Assembly: GCA_030528285.1 (NCBI GenBank)
Contig: JAUMZE010000001.1
Coordinates: forward strand, 310,001 to 374,000
Source of the DNA: Aerococcus sp.
GTDB lineage: Bacteria; Bacillota; Bacilli; Lactobacillales; Aerococcaceae
Direction: 5' to 3'
DNA: 64,000 nt
Shown: piece by piece, positions 52,791 through 62,625 of the stretch
How positions within the stretch are numbered: position 1 is the first letter of the stretch
How the letters are laid out: every line of letters begins with the position of its first letter
Position numbers and translations under genes: made by a program
The notes under the pieces: generated by a model
Database searches by the model: none
Told to the model about the DNA's origin: nothing
Seen by the model: only the letters and a program-made list of their open reading frames with translations

Positions 52791-53801
52791 GTGACTCTTG
52801 TGATTTTTATTGGGATACTAGCTATACTATTGCCGATGATCGGCGTGCTCTTTTTCTTCTATCATGGGATTCGTGACCGGCGTTGGCCTAAACAAGCGCT
52901 CCTGACGATTCCAACCGGGCTGGCGCTGTTCATTGCAGCTGGGATTCTCTACAGTGCGAACCAGGCCGTTCAACCTGAAGAAGCGAACCAGGCACAATCC
53001 AGTGTTGCCCTCTCCTCGAGTAGCCATTCAAAGTCCTCCAGCGCTACGTCCCAGAGTGAGTCGTCGTCATCCTCAAAAACCTCCTCTGATTCCACTGAAA
53101 AGGAAAAAGCCTCCTCATCTAAAAAAGAGGCCGCGTCTTCCAGTGAAAAGAAGCAATCCTCAAGGTCGTCTGATGAAGCGATTGAACGCGCCCGCCAAAC
53201 CGTTCAGTCACACGCGCCCAATGTGCCGGATGGTGCAAGTTTCGTTAAGGTCAATGATAATATCCCATTCTTCACCAATGCGGACCTCACCCAAACCGAC
53301 GCCTACGCCCACTATGGCACCCTGGATCATCTCGGACGGGTTACAACAGCCAATGCTCTCCTCGATGAATCACTCATGCCACCTGAGGAGCGCGGGAGTA
53401 TGGACGCAAGTATTAAACCCACTGGCTGGCATCAAGCCCGCTACAAAACAACGGTACCTGGAGGCTGGCTCTATAATCGGTCACATCTCGTGGGCTATCA
53501 ACTGGCCGGTAGCGAGAATGACCCGAAGAATTTGATGACAGGGACGCGCTGGTTTAACGTCGAAGGGATGCTTCCATTCGAGAACTTCGTGGCACATTAC
53601 ATTGAATCTTCCGGGAATCATGTGCGCTATCGGATCACTCCTGTCTTTGAAGGCAACAACCTCCTCGCCACCGGAATTTTCATGGAAGGCTTCTCAATCG
53701 AAGACAATGGAGACGGCCTCTGCTTCAATATTTTTGTTCCAAATCGCCAACCCGGGGTCATCATTGATTACGCCACCGGAAAAAGCCATTTAGATCAATA
53801 A
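52791..53801 (+). CDS. Membrane-anchored DNA/RNA non-specific endonuclease
   Basis: The protein has 336 aa from a GTG with AAAGGTGG eight bases upstream. Two N-terminal hydrophobic segments (LVIFIGILAILLPMIGVLF, then LALFIAAGILY) are followed by a long Ser/Lys/Glu-rich linker of about 70 residues. The C-terminal nuclease domain has the DRGH-type site as NRSHLVGYQLAG with the catalytic His, followed by NDPKNLMTGTRWFN supplying the metal-binding Asn. EndA/NucA-type nucleases degrade extracellular DNA or act in DNA uptake. The linker suggests it crosses the wall. Confidence 0.9.
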   Translation: MTLVIFIGILAILLPMIGVLFFFYHGIRDRRWPKQALLTIPTGLALFIAAGILYSANQAVQPEEANQAQSSVALSSSSHSKSSSATSQSESSSSSKTSSDSTEKEKASSSKKEAASSSEKKQSSRSSDEAIERARQTVQSHAPNVPDGASFVKVNDNIPFFTNADLTQTDAYAHYGTLDHLGRVTTANALLDESLMPPEERGSMDASIKPTGWHQARYKTTVPGGWLYNRSHLVGYQLAGSENDPKNLMTGTRWFNVEGMLPFENFVAHYIESSGNHVRYRITPVFEGNNLLATGIFMEGFSIEDNGDGLCFNIFVPNRQPGVIIDYATGKSHLDQ

Positions 53802-53819
53802 CGAGTACACTAACAACGA

Positions 53820-53868
53820 ACCCCCAGCTGTGAGTGATGAACGCATTCACAACTGGGGGGATTCTTTC
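53820..53868. terminator. Bidirectional terminator between the nuclease gene and tsaD
   Basis: CCCCCAGCTGTGAGTG pairs with CATTCACAACTGGGGG (two mismatches), followed by ATTCTTTC on the plus strand; the minus side is less T-rich. Confidence 0.7.
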
Positions 53869-53875
53869 TATCTGT

Positions 53876-54904
53876 CTAATGTATGGTGGCTGCTTCAATA
53901 TCAAGTCCGGGCATCGCGTCCAAACTCAGATCACTGAAGTCTTGATGTTGGTATTGAGTGTAGGCAGCGGCTCCGATCATCGCCGCATTATCCCCGCAAA
54001 GTTTCAATGGTGGCATGGAGAAGGTGATATCTGGATAATGATTCTTGAGCGCCTCACTCAACCCATTTCGCAGTCCGGAATTGGCAGCAACTCCACCAGC
54101 CAGAACGAGCTGTTTTACCGGATAGTCTGCGAGCGCACGCATGGTTTTAGTGACGAGCACCTCGGTAATGGCCGCTTGAAAACTTGCTGCGATATTTTCA
54201 GGAATGAGGGTTTCCCCGCGCTGCTCAGCATTGTGGCGGTGGTTCAATACGGCTGATTTCAACCCACTAAAACTGAAATCGAGATTCTCCTCATCAATCA
54301 TTGGCCGTGGATAGTGGTAGGTATCTTCCCCCAAATGAGCGAGTTCATCCATCTTCTTACCACCCGGATATGGCAGGTTCAATACGCGCCCCACCTTGTC
54401 GTAGGCTTCTCCGACCGCATCATCGCGCGTTTCACCGATCGTTTCAAATACCCCGTCTTCTGGCATGTAGATGAGTTGCGTATGCCCCCCACTCACCACC
54501 AGTGCCATCAGAGGAAATTGCAGGGATGCCACTAATTGATTAGCGTAGATGTGCCCTGCGATATGGTCTGTGCCAATCAAGGGTTTCTGGTGGATCCAGG
54601 CGAGCGTTTTGGCTGCTGTAATCCCAATGAGGAGCGAACCTACGAGCCCGGGACCTTTCGTGACGGCAATTGCATCTACATCATCCCAGGTTTTCCCTGC
54701 TTCACTAAATGCTGCTTCCAATACCTGCGTAATGACTTCGACGTGGTGGCGGCTGGCAATCTCTGGCACTACCCCACCGAAACGCATATGACTCTTGATC
54801 TGAGTCGCAATCACGTGGGAGAGGATCACATGTCCATCTTCAATCAACGCGGTAGACGTCTCATCACAGCTCGATTCAATAGCTAAAATTGTGGTCATTC
54901 TCAT
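53876..54904 (-). CDS. tsaD: tRNA N6-threonylcarbamoyladenosine transferase TsaD
   Basis: The protein has 342 aa. TsaD with TsaB and TsaE places the threonylcarbamoyl group on A37 of ANN-decoding tRNAs. [15 protein letters not shown] at the start, [15 protein letters not shown] (metal His residues) and the C-terminal [13 protein letters not shown] are diagnostic. The ATG at 54904 has AGGA seven bases upstream and overlaps the rimI stop. It is the last gene of tsaB-rimI-tsaD. Confidence 0.96.
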   Translation of the reverse strand: MRMTTILAIESSCDETSTALIEDGHVILSHVIATQIKSHMRFGGVVPEIASRHHVEVITQVLEAAFSEAGKTWDDVDAIAVTKGPGLVGSLLIGITAAKTLAWIHQKPLIGTDHIAGHIYANQLVASLQFPLMALVVSGGHTQLIYMPEDGVFETIGETRDDAVGEAYDKVGRVLNLPYPGGKKMDELAHLGEDTYHYPRPMIDEENLDFSFSGLKSAVLNHRHNAEQRGETLIPENIAASFQAAITEVLVTKTMRALADYPVKQLVLAGGVAANSGLRNGLSEALKNHYPDITFSMPPLKLCGDNAAMIGAAAYTQYQHQDFSDLSLDAMPGLDIEAATIH

Positions 54905-55572
54905 TCTTCTTTCCTGATACGAAGACACCCCTCAGCTGGCAGTGGCACACTATCTGTTCCATTCACTTCAGCATTGTCCTGATATGTCATCCAGTAGGCG
55001 TCCTCATGATTGTTGGTATAGTAATTTTCTTCAACACGTTCGATGATGAATCCGTGACGCTGGTAAAATGCCTGAGCCCTCACATTGGTCGCTCTGACTT
55101 CTAGTGAGAGGCTTGGGCGGTTCAGTTGTGGCAGGAGGCGCTGCAATTGTTGAAGCATGCGACTACCAATGCCGTGTGACTGCCAATCTGAACGCACCAC
55201 GAAATTGGAGATATGGACATCCTTGGCGTCCCGTCTCACCCCAATAAAAGCAACGAGTTCACGTTGAATCAGCCCCTGTAAGTAGAATGAACGCGGATTA
55301 TAGATCATATCCTCATAGAAATCGATCTGATGCCACATGGTCACTCCAAGATAAGCATCATGCTCGATTGTTTCCATCTCATGAATGAGCGTAGGATCCG
55401 ACAACCGCCACTCAACCCATTCCCCATTTGCTAAGGCTTCTTTGTTCGTTAATAGTTCAACTTGTTCATTGAGCGGTTCCTCCTGAAAGAGTTCCGCCCA
55501 GGCACGCACATGCTGCTTAATTTTTTGATACAGAGTTTTAATCCGCGCGTTCCACATAATGACCACCGTCAT
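54901..55572 (-). CDS. rimI: Ribosomal protein alanine N-acetyltransferase-like GNAT protein
   Basis: The protein has 223 aa. The C-terminal 150 residues form a GNAT domain ([20 protein letters not shown] as acetyl-CoA loop, [17 protein letters not shown]), typical of RimI. The N-terminal 60-residue extension ([16 protein letters not shown]) is longer than in E. coli RimI. The ATG at 55572 has AGAGGA; an ATG five codons later with GGTGG is an alternative. The frame overlaps tsaB by 35 nt. The operon position between tsaB and tsaD is common. Confidence 0.9.
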   Translation of the reverse strand: MTVVIMWNARIKTLYQKIKQHVRAWAELFQEEPLNEQVELLTNKEALANGEWVEWRLSDPTLIHEMETIEHDAYLGVTMWHQIDFYEDMIYNPRSFYLQGLIQRELVAFIGVRRDAKDVHISNFVVRSDWQSHGIGSRMLQQLQRLLPQLNRPSLSLEVRATNVRAQAFYQRHGFIIERVEENYYTNNHEDAYWMTYQDNAEVNGTDSVPLPAEGCLRIRKEE

Positions 55573-56308
55573 TCAGCGCTTCCTCTTGATGCGCCTCACG
55601 CCAATGCTCCTCTGCCTCAGCGCGTTTCAAATACTCAGGGATAAAGGTTGCTACGTCCTCACGTCTCAGTGGTAGATGCATCCACTGACTCGCTCGCATC
55701 ACAACCTCCTCGCCGGTCAGAATCACTGCCTGCTCCCCGAAACGAGCCACAATAGCGTCGTGAAACTCCTGATAATCAGGACTCACAAAATAGAGGGATT
55801 GATTTGGATTCGTCGTTTCCTTCAAAACCTGTTCTACCTGAGCGAGAAATTCTGCTAAGGTGTAATAATCGCTCGTAACTACTTCTTCGGCAATCGTTCC
55901 CTGCTTGAATTGATAGCCGGCCCCAAAGAGCGTCTGACGCCGAGCATTGATGAACGTAAAAATGAGTCCATCGTCCACCGGGTGATTCGCACTGAGCGCT
56001 TCGAGACTCGTAATCGAATAGAGCGGGATGTTGAGGGTCCACGCCATCGTCTTAGCAAAGGTCACGCCGATCCGTAATCCGGTGTAGGAGCCTGGCCCAC
56101 GCGTCACAATCACCGCTTCAATATCTGTGGGTGCCCAATGAATCGCTCTAAGCAAGCTCTCCACTAGTGGCAGTAACTGAGTCGAATGTTTAATTTTGGT
56201 ATTGGTTGTCGTTTCCGCCTGCATCCGGGCGTGATTGAGATCCTCAACGGCTTCCATGAGTGCAATACTCATCGCTTTCGTCGAGGTATCAAGGGCTAGG
56301 ATTTTCAT
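55538..56308 (-). CDS. tsaB: tRNA threonylcarbamoyladenosine biosynthesis protein TsaB
   Basis: The protein has 256 aa. KILALDTSTKAMSIALME at the N-terminus and VTRGPGSYTGLRIGVTFAKTMAW are the family motifs of this inactive ASKHA paralogue, which scaffolds TsaD. The C-terminus ends with a P-E-Y-L-K-R motif and a charged tail. AAAGGAG precedes the ATG. First gene of the tsaB-rimI-tsaD operon. Confidence 0.95.
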   Translation of the reverse strand: MKILALDTSTKAMSIALMEAVEDLNHARMQAETTTNTKIKHSTQLLPLVESLLRAIHWAPTDIEAVIVTRGPGSYTGLRIGVTFAKTMAWTLNIPLYSITSLEALSANHPVDDGLIFTFINARRQTLFGAGYQFKQGTIAEEVVTSDYYTLAEFLAQVEQVLKETTNPNQSLYFVSPDYQEFHDAIVARFGEQAVILTGEEVVMRASQWMHLPLRREDVATFIPEYLKRAEAEEHWREAHQEEALNDGGHYVERAD

Positions 56309-56517
56309 GCGCCCATCTCCTTTATCTTAATTCCACTCAATTGTAGCAAACAAATGCCCCTCCGACAATTTACTCCGGTTGTTGTATCAGGCATCTCCTC
56401 TACAGTAATGAGATGTCCGTTTACTACTCATTAACGATAAATTCAGTGTGCATGTTTTCGTTTTGAGTGGGAAATATGGTACGCTAGCGATAACGATCAT
56501 GAAAGGATGAAACTACA

Positions 56518-56745
56518 ATGGATGAATTACTCCCTCGTATCAATGAACTCGCTGCCAAACAGAAAGATGGCACACTCACCCCTGAAGAGAAGCAGGAACA
56601 AAAACGACTGCGGGAAGAATATCTCAAACAGTTCCGCGGTAATTTCGAATCGATCCTCCTCAATACGAAGGTGGTTGATCCCAACGGCAAAGACATCACC
56701 CCGAAGAAACTCAAACAAGCGAAAAAAGCCCATCATAAAAAATAA
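56518..56745 (+). CDS. DUF896 (YnzC-like) family protein
   Basis: A 75-aa protein of the short helical-hairpin type. LLPRINELAAKQKDGTLTPE and EYLKQFRGNFESILLNTKVV are the conserved stretches, and the C-terminus is very Lys-rich. Function is unknown; small cytosolic DUF896 proteins are common in Firmicutes. GAAAGGATG lies upstream of the ATG. A GC-rich hairpin (56755-56778) without a T-tract follows. Confidence 0.9.
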   Translation: MDELLPRINELAAKQKDGTLTPEEKQEQKRLREEYLKQFRGNFESILLNTKVVDPNGKDITPKKLKQAKKAHHKK

Positions 56746-56900
56746 ATACGAAGACCCCTCGGCAAGGGACCGAGGGGTTAAGGAAAAAACAAAAATGAAA
56801 GGATGATACAACCTCGCTACTGAGATTGCCTCATAAGGAATATAACATACTTCTGCCAAAAATGAAAGCACTTACTTAAACTTTTTGAGTATAAATCGAG

Positions 56901-56963
56901 AAAAAAGGACGCCCAAATGTGACCACTTTCTTCCCTACAAGTAGTGACACCTAGCGTCCTTTT
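56901..56963 (-). terminator. Rho-independent terminator of nadE
   Basis: AAAAGGACGC pairs with GCGTCCTTTT; an inner GTGTCAC/GTGGTCAC arm may form; T-tract on the minus strand. Confidence 0.75.
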
Positions 56964-56973
56964 CTTATCGTTC

Positions 56974-57816
56974 TTATTTACCTTGCCACCAATCATCATA
57001 AACATTAATTGGTAAGTGGCGTTTATGCTCGGTCTTTTGATACCAGGCTTCAATTGTTTCAGCGTCTTTTTTGGATACCTCGTGGCCTTCCAGATATTGA
57101 TCAATCACCTGATATGTCACACCGAGTGCTTCCTCATCGGGACGCTGTGGGAGGTCTTCCTCCAAATCAGCAGTTGGTGTTTTCTCATAGAGGGCAGGTG
57201 GGCAATTGAGCGCCTGGAGCAGTTGACGTCCCTGGCCCTTATCGAGACGCCAGAGTGGAGTAATATCCGCTGCCCCATCGCCAAATTTCGTGTAGAATCC
57301 CGTGAGTGCCTCCGCTGCATGGTCGGTCCCGATAACGACACCGTGCCGTGCCCCTGCGATCGCATATTGTGTAATCATGCGTTGCCGAGCCTTGATGTTC
57401 CCCTTGTTGTAATCGGAAATCTTAATACCACTATCTTCCAATGCAGTGACTTCTTGATCCACAGCTAGTTTGATATTCACAGCAAGCGATTCATCCGGCT
57501 GAATGAACGACAACGCGAGCTGCGCATCTGCCTCATCCGCTTGGGTTCCATAGGGCAGACGAACCGTAATGAACCTATAATCATCTTTTCCTGTTTCCTG
57601 GCGCATCTCTTCAACGGCCAGCTGTGCAAGACGTCCTGCTAATGTCGAATCCTGTCCGCCACTGATCCCCAAGACGAGGGTTTTCATACCCGGATAGGTC
57701 TTTAGATAGTCCTTAATGAATTCGATACTCAAACGGATTTCGGCTTTGGGATCGATGGTGGATTTTACCTTTAATGCCTCAATAATGGCTTGTTGCTGTT
57801 TACGCATGGTCATCCG
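56974..57816 (-). CDS. nadE: NH3-dependent NAD+ synthetase
   Basis: The protein has 280 aa from the ATG of [10 protein letters not shown], with GGAGG six bases upstream. [18 protein letters not shown] is the PP-loop that adenylates nicotinate adenine dinucleotide, and [19 protein letters not shown] and [12 protein letters not shown] complete the site. No glutaminase domain, so it uses free ammonia. It overlaps the pncB stop by 17 nt. Confidence 0.96.
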   Translation of the reverse strand, partial: RMTMRKQQQAIIEALKVKSTIDPKAEIRLSIEFIKDYLKTYPGMKTLVLGISGGQDSTLAGRLAQLAVEEMRQETGKDDYRFITVRLPYGTQADEADAQLALSFIQPDESLAVNIKLAVDQEVTALEDSGIKISDYNKGNIKARQRMITQYAIAGARHGVVIGTDHAAEALTGFYTKFGDGAADITPLWRLDKGQGRQLLQALNCPPALYEKTPTADLEEDLPQRPDEEALGVTYQVIDQYLEGHEVSKKDAETIEAWYQKTEHKRHLPINVYDDWWQGK

Positions 57817-59296
57817 TCGCCTCCGTTTGTTGTTCTTTGCCAAAGTTCTTGACCATATCATTGATCGTATGGATGTTGGCCATCTTCAGGTCATACAATT
57901 TTTGGGAGAGATCGACCGGATAGTGAGCAGGATTGAGGATTCGCTTGTATTCATCCCATAATTCGTCCAAACGATCCGCCGCATACTGTTTCACCGTTTC
58001 GAGGTCTGGTTGTTCATAGACCAATTTTCCTTCATCGAAAATCGTCTGTAACAATGGACGTGCGTTGAAATCTTTGACGGTCTTATTGATATAAGTATAG
58101 GTTGGATGGAACATGAAGAGGTCATTAGCATCATTGATTTGTTCTTCCTCTAAGGCCACATAATCCCCTTCCGATTTACCATCCGAGCCACGGGTGATGC
58201 GCCAAATCTGTTTGCGTCCAGGCGTGGTGGTCTTCTCGGGTGAGGAGGAGATCTTCATGGTTGGCACCATCTCGCCTGCCTCATTTTCGATCGCAACGAG
58301 TTTGTAGACCGCTCCTAATGCTGGCTGATCATACCCCGTGATGAGTTTCGTACCAACACCCCAGGAATTGACCTTAGCCCCTTGCATCTTCAAGTTGAGG
58401 ATGGTCTTTTCATCGAGATCGCTGGAGGCTACGATCATCGCATCTGGATAACCGGCCTTATCCAGCATTTCGCGCACGCGTTTGGAGAGGTAGGTAATAT
58501 CTCCACTGTCAATCCGAATACCGAGGAAATTGATCTTGTCTCCGAGTTCGTTCGCCACGCGGATGGCATTCGGAACCCCTGAATTCAAGACATCGTAGGT
58601 ATCAACGAGGAAAACGCAATTCTTGTGTGAAGCAGCATAGGCCATAAATGCGTCATAGTCACTCCGGAATGCCTGAACGAGTGCATGTGCATGGGTCCCA
58701 GACGTTGGCACACCGAGCACCTTGCCTGCACGGACGTTACTGGTAGAATCGAACCCACCAATGTAAGCCGCCCGTGCGCCCCAAATCGCCGCGTCCATCT
58801 CCTGTGCGCGACGACTCCCGAATTCCGCTAAGGCATCATTAGGCGCCACTGTGCGGATCCGTGCTGCCTTGGTTGCAATCAGTGTTTGGAAATTAATCGC
58901 ATTGAGGATTGCTGTTTCCACTAACTGAAGATCTGCCAGTTCCCCTTCAATCTGCATCAGCGGTTCATTCGCAAAGCAGAGCTCTCCTTCCACCATGGAA
59001 CGCACCGTCGCTGTGAAACGATACTCCTTCAAATAATCGAGGAAAGCTTTCGGATACTCCTCGCTCTCACGCAAGTAGGCAATATCTTCCTCTGTAAAAT
59101 GTAAATCCTTCAAGTAAGCAATTACGCGCTCGAGTCCTGCATAAATCGCAAAACCATTATCAAAAGGATTTTCACGGAAATACACCTCAAAAATGGCCCG
59201 CTGATCCGCTCGCCCTGCATTCCAGTAAGCTTTCATCATATTGATTTCATATAAATCCGTGTGCAGCGCGAGGCTGTCATCATGGTACACTGTCAT
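57800..59296 (-). CDS. pncB: Nicotinate phosphoribosyltransferase
   Basis: The protein has 498 aa from the ATG of [16 protein letters not shown] lies about 11 bases upstream, and a GTG four codons earlier is less likely. It converts nicotinate and PRPP to nicotinate mononucleotide, the salvage entry to [41 protein letters not shown] and [11 protein letters not shown] are conserved, including the phosphorylated His of SGTHAH. It pairs with nadE, suggesting dependence on nicotinate salvage; no de novo genes are in view. Confidence 0.96.
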   Translation of the reverse strand: MTVYHDDSLALHTDLYEINMMKAYWNAGRADQRAIFEVYFRENPFDNGFAIYAGLERVIAYLKDLHFTEEDIAYLRESEEYPKAFLDYLKEYRFTATVRSMVEGELCFANEPLMQIEGELADLQLVETAILNAINFQTLIATKAARIRTVAPNDALAEFGSRRAQEMDAAIWGARAAYIGGFDSTSNVRAGKVLGVPTSGTHAHALVQAFRSDYDAFMAYAASHKNCVFLVDTYDVLNSGVPNAIRVANELGDKINFLGIRIDSGDITYLSKRVREMLDKAGYPDAMIVASSDLDEKTILNLKMQGAKVNSWGVGTKLITGYDQPALGAVYKLVAIENEAGEMVPTMKISSSPEKTTTPGRKQIWRITRGSDGKSEGDYVALEEEQINDANDLFMFHPTYTYINKTVKDFNARPLLQTIFDEGKLVYEQPDLETVKQYAADRLDELWDEYKRILNPAHYPVDLSQKLYDLKMANIHTINDMVKNFGKEQQTEATDDHA

Positions 59297-59500
59297 TTCT
59301 TCTTTCACTCCTAATTTTCTAACCGAATCCTACCATTTATCCGCCGTAACAATTGGTCCTATTGTAGCACGCTTTACATTAAAAAGAGAAATCCAGCACC
59401 GGTTTAATCGGTGTTAAGTTAAAAAGTTTAGTGATTATTAATACTTAAGGAGCGGGTGGTAATGATTGAACGCCCCTTTTTCCCTCTCTTTTCGTCCTAC

Positions 59501-59530
59501 AAAAAAAGCATCCGTCAAGCAACAGATGCC
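59501..59530 (-). terminator. Rho-independent terminator of the glycosylphosphotransferase gene
   Basis: GCATC pairs with GATGC plus an inner GT/AC, followed by TTTTTTT on the minus strand. Confidence 0.75.
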
Positions 59531-59539
59531 TTAAAAGTT

Positions 59540-60934
59540 TTATTCAATGACCTTAATCCCCATCTCAATAATATCCGCGCGCGTATTATGTGGTGCATTC
59601 TCATCCACACCGCTCGACGATACCTTTTCAAAGAGGATCTTCACAGTCTGAAGCATAATCTTCATATCCAAAATCAGGGAGTAGGTTTTAATATAAATCA
59701 AGTCGAAGTTCAATTTACTATTGAAGTCCGTCGCATATTTTCCGTAAATCTGCGCATACCCGGTGAGTCCCGCTTTGACGTTGTGACGGAGGTAATAGTG
59801 CGGATTCTCCTCCTGGAACTGCTTCACAAAGAATGGGCGTTCCGGACGTGGCCCAATCAGTGACATGTCCCCACGAATGATATTGAAGAGCTGCGGTAGT
59901 TCATCAATCCGAACGGCACGAATGAATCGCCCCACTGGTGTAATCCGGTCATCATGTTTACGTGCAATGATCGGTCCGGTTTTCTTCTCAGAATCACTAT
60001 ACATCGAACGGAATTTAAAAATATCAAATTCCCGGTTGCCCTCGGTGATCCGCACTTGCCGATAGAAGACCGGCCCTCTCGAGGTGAGTTTGATAGCAAT
60101 CGCCGTCAATAACATGATCGGAGAGGTCACAATAATTAGGATCAGTGACAACAGAATATCGAAGGCTCGTTTGATCAACGCTTGGTCAGCCGGAATCGCA
60201 AAGTCACTCGTTTCGATGATCGATTCATCCTCGAAGTTCATGATATTTGGATTCACCATCACCAGATTTTCAAATTGAGAGTTCAAAAAGAGCTTCTTCT
60301 GTTCGCGCATGAGAAGGTCATAAATCTTTAATTTCTCATTCTCATCGATTGGAGACGCTAGATAGACGATATCGATGTCATCCAGATTCTCTAAGACATT
60401 CTTGTAGAACTCAGCCACCACCGCATGCGTCACGATATGGCGGGCGCTCTTACTATTTTTGAAGTTATAGACCGCAGAGAATACTTCACGTTCGTTCCCC
60501 ACAATCATAATCCGCTTTGTGCTGGAGTAGCGGCGATAGGCAGTGAAGATCCCCAGTCGGAACAGATAGAGCAGGAGCACGCTGACGAAGAAATCAATCA
60601 GAATGACCATCCTTGGAAAGGCAAAGCTTCGACTTACAAAGGACAAAACCATCGTCACTGCCGCCAAAGAGCCCTGAGTAATCATCGTAATAAAGAGCAA
60701 GTCCCCCTTGGATTTATTGTAGAGGACATACACCCCAGACAAGAGGTTGAAGACGATAAAGATCAAAATCAACCACGGAATCAGATTTTGAAAGGCAATC
60801 CCGTTCGGACGCGGAATGTAGCGACTCTGGAAACGGATCAGAAACGAAATAATATACGATAGGAATAGTAGAATGGCTTCGGTCGCACAGATGAGGATGC
60901 GATACCAATTTGTCCATTCGCCATTTTTCTGCAT
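59540..60934 (-). CDS. Exopolysaccharide polyprenyl glycosylphosphotransferase (WcaJ/CpsE-like)
   Basis: The protein has 464 aa. Four to five N-terminal membrane helices, a central CoA-binding-like domain (MIVGNEREVFSAVYNFKNS), another helix (LLSLILIIVTSPIMLLTAI) and a C-terminal bacterial sugar transferase domain with FKFRSMYSDSE, VRIDELPQLFNIIRGDMSLI and GPRPERPFF. It starts a surface polysaccharide or teichoic-type repeat unit by linking a sugar phosphate to undecaprenyl phosphate. Unusually it stands alone; no further capsule genes lie in the window. Confidence 0.92.
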   Translation of the reverse strand: MQKNGEWTNWYRILICATEAILLFLSYIISFLIRFQSRYIPRPNGIAFQNLIPWLILIFIVFNLLSGVYVLYNKSKGDLLFITMITQGSLAAVTMVLSFVSRSFAFPRMVILIDFFVSVLLLYLFRLGIFTAYRRYSSTKRIMIVGNEREVFSAVYNFKNSKSARHIVTHAVVAEFYKNVLENLDDIDIVYLASPIDENEKLKIYDLLMREQKKLFLNSQFENLVMVNPNIMNFEDESIIETSDFAIPADQALIKRAFDILLSLILIIVTSPIMLLTAIAIKLTSRGPVFYRQVRITEGNREFDIFKFRSMYSDSEKKTGPIIARKHDDRITPVGRFIRAVRIDELPQLFNIIRGDMSLIGPRPERPFFVKQFQEENPHYYLRHNVKAGLTGYAQIYGKYATDFNSKLNFDLIYIKTYSLILDMKIMLQTVKILFEKVSSSGVDENAPHNTRADIIEMGIKVIE

Positions 60935-61085
60935 AATGATACTCCCCCACGGTTTAATTCACTTGATTAAATGTGCTGGCGTCCAATCCACCAGCCCGAG
61001 AAAACCAATCTTGGTTTCTTATTAGCGCCATTTTACCATAATCGGCCGTTAAAAATCTGTTAAATCAAGCTTTTTCGCCTGCCAA

Positions 61086-61132
61086 TGAAAACGAAGGCAG
61101 CCCTCATTCAACAGGAGAGCTACCTTCGTTCA
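61086..61132 (-). terminator. Rho-independent terminator of the YbaK-domain gene
   Basis: AACGAAGGTAGC pairs with GCTGCCTTCGTT (one mismatch), followed by TTTTC on the minus strand. Confidence 0.75.
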
Positions 61133-61134
61133 TT

Positions 61135-61629
61135 CTAGGCTTCGATAATACGAATAGGGTGATCCAACGCCCGCATCAAGCGATCAAAATCCGTATATTT
61201 AATGTTCAAGGTGGTCGTGTTCGTAAATGGGTGGAACCCGACTGTCGCCGTACTGCTTCGATCCACCTCCGCATCCACGATCACTTCGACTTTATGTTCA
61301 ATGTCATAGAACACGCCAAATGGAGTCACCACGCCCGGTTCTACATGGAGTAATTCCTCCAGATAATGATCACTCGCAAAAGATAGACGTTTATCCCCCA
61401 AGGCTTCCGCGAGTTGATGGATATCCGCTCGTTTCTCATCGTGCAAGAGGACGAGGTAGAAGTGTTTGCCTTTCTTTCCCTTAAGAAAGAGATTCTTCAC
61501 CTGCTGCCCGGGCAAAACGATATCGATATTCTGCACTGAGGTAATCGGTTCGTGGTCTAGCCGCTCGTAATCAATATCGTATTCTTTGAGTAAGTCATAG
61601 GCCACACTTGGATCCGGTAAAACCGACAT
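61135..61629 (-). CDS. YbaK/PrdX-type aminoacyl-tRNA deacylase domain protein
   Basis: A 164-aa free-standing editing domain: LFLKGKKGKHFYLVLLHDEK with the conserved Lys, EPGVVTPFGVFYD and GFHPFTNTTTLNI. Members of the ProX/PrdX group hydrolyse mischarged Ala-tRNA(Pro) or related species. The name PrdX comes from D-proline reductase operons, but here it stands with a HAD phosphatase and argS, so general translation quality control is more likely. Confidence 0.9.
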   Translation of the reverse strand: MSVLPDPSVAYDLLKEYDIDYERLDHEPITSVQNIDIVLPGQQVKNLFLKGKKGKHFYLVLLHDEKRADIHQLAEALGDKRLSFASDHYLEELLHVEPGVVTPFGVFYDIEHKVEVIVDAEVDRSSTATVGFHPFTNTTTLNIKYTDFDRLMRALDHPIRIIEA

Positions 61630-61653
61630 ACGATCACTCTTCCTTTCCCATTA

Positions 61654-62502
61654 TTAATGATTCATCACAAAGGGAGCGAGCGATTTTCCACTTGGATCGT
61701 CAATGACCATTTCCAAGACATCGAGTACGCCCTGCTCCTCGTTTGTTCCAATCTGGTAATTTGCGTATGGTAAGAGCGGTTCAATGGAATTAGCCATTGC
61801 CACACTAAAATCAGAGACCTCCATCATGCTGGCGTCATTCATCTGATCCCCAAATACCATCGTTTCAGCCGGCGTGATCCGGAGTTGCTGCTGCAGTAAT
61901 TTAATCCCGCTGCCCTTCCCACTGCCTGCTGGAATAATATCAATGAAGATGTTCCCGCTCGTCATACTCTGTAAATCCGGGAAGCGTGTACGCAAATCAT
62001 CAATCAGGGGATTGTCTGGGTCTAGCTCGTCCTTCGTGATAATGGCGATTTTTGAGGCACGTTCACCTTGTGGAATCTCACGAAAATCATCTAATATGAC
62101 CAGAATCCCGTTGTAGACACGTGCAATCTTATTGAACGTTTCATCATGACTCGTGACATAAGAACGTGCACCTGTAGAGATATAAGCATCCAAGCGATCA
62201 GAGAATTGGCCAAGATAATCCATCACATCCAGGAATTCTTCCCGTGGCACCCCGCTATTTCGGATCACATCGCCATCATGCACGATGTAGTTGCCGTTGT
62301 CCCCGACGAAATACAATCCTGCCATATCTTCATCGCTAAATTGTAACTTCAACTGATGATAACTATTCCCGCTTGCAATCACGAACTGAATCCCCATCTC
62401 TTTCAGGACTTGACGAATACGATGAAAACGGGCATGGTCGTATGTTTTATCCTCACGTAAAAAGGTTCCATCCATATCGGTTGCAATTAATTTAATACTC
62501 AT
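61654..62502 (-). CDS. Cof-type HAD-IIB family phosphatase
   Basis: The protein has 282 aa with GAGGTGA upstream. HAD motif I is IATDMDGTFLRED, motif II lies in QFVIASGNSYHQL, motif III Lys precedes SGIKLLQQQL and motif IV is VFGDQMNDASMM. A C2-type cap lies between. Such enzymes dephosphorylate sugar phosphates, flavin or PLP precursors; the substrate is open. Confidence 0.92.
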   Translation of the reverse strand: MSIKLIATDMDGTFLREDKTYDHARFHRIRQVLKEMGIQFVIASGNSYHQLKLQFSDEDMAGLYFVGDNGNYIVHDGDVIRNSGVPREEFLDVMDYLGQFSDRLDAYISTGARSYVTSHDETFNKIARVYNGILVILDDFREIPQGERASKIAIITKDELDPDNPLIDDLRTRFPDLQSMTSGNIFIDIIPAGSGKGSGIKLLQQQLRITPAETMVFGDQMNDASMMEVSDFSVAMANSIEPLLPYANYQIGTNEEQGVLDVLEMVIDDPSGKSLAPFVMNH

Positions 62503-62517
62503 TGTTCACCTCAACTT

Positions 62518-62550
62518 GAAAACAAGCGAGTGCCCAATTACACTCGCTCA
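62518..62550 (-). terminator. Rho-independent terminator of argS
   Basis: AGCGAGTG pairs with CACTCGCT, followed by TGTTTT on the minus strand. Confidence 0.75.
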
Positions 62551-62625
62551 CTTTTTATACCGCTTAGCAGGGACTGTTTGATTCAGCGATCATACAGTCT
62601 CCCACCCGGTTTATAAATCGACGGA

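Noticed and set aside
56755-56778. Terminator after the DUF896 gene
   Set aside because: A stable CCCCTCGG/CCGAGGGG hairpin exists but neither strand has a T-tract, so I did not call it.
61135-61629. Linking the PrdX-like protein to a D-proline reductase pathway with the selenoprotein at 1309
   Set aside because: The two are 59 kb apart and no prdA or proline racemase gene is present; a translation-editing role fits the context better.
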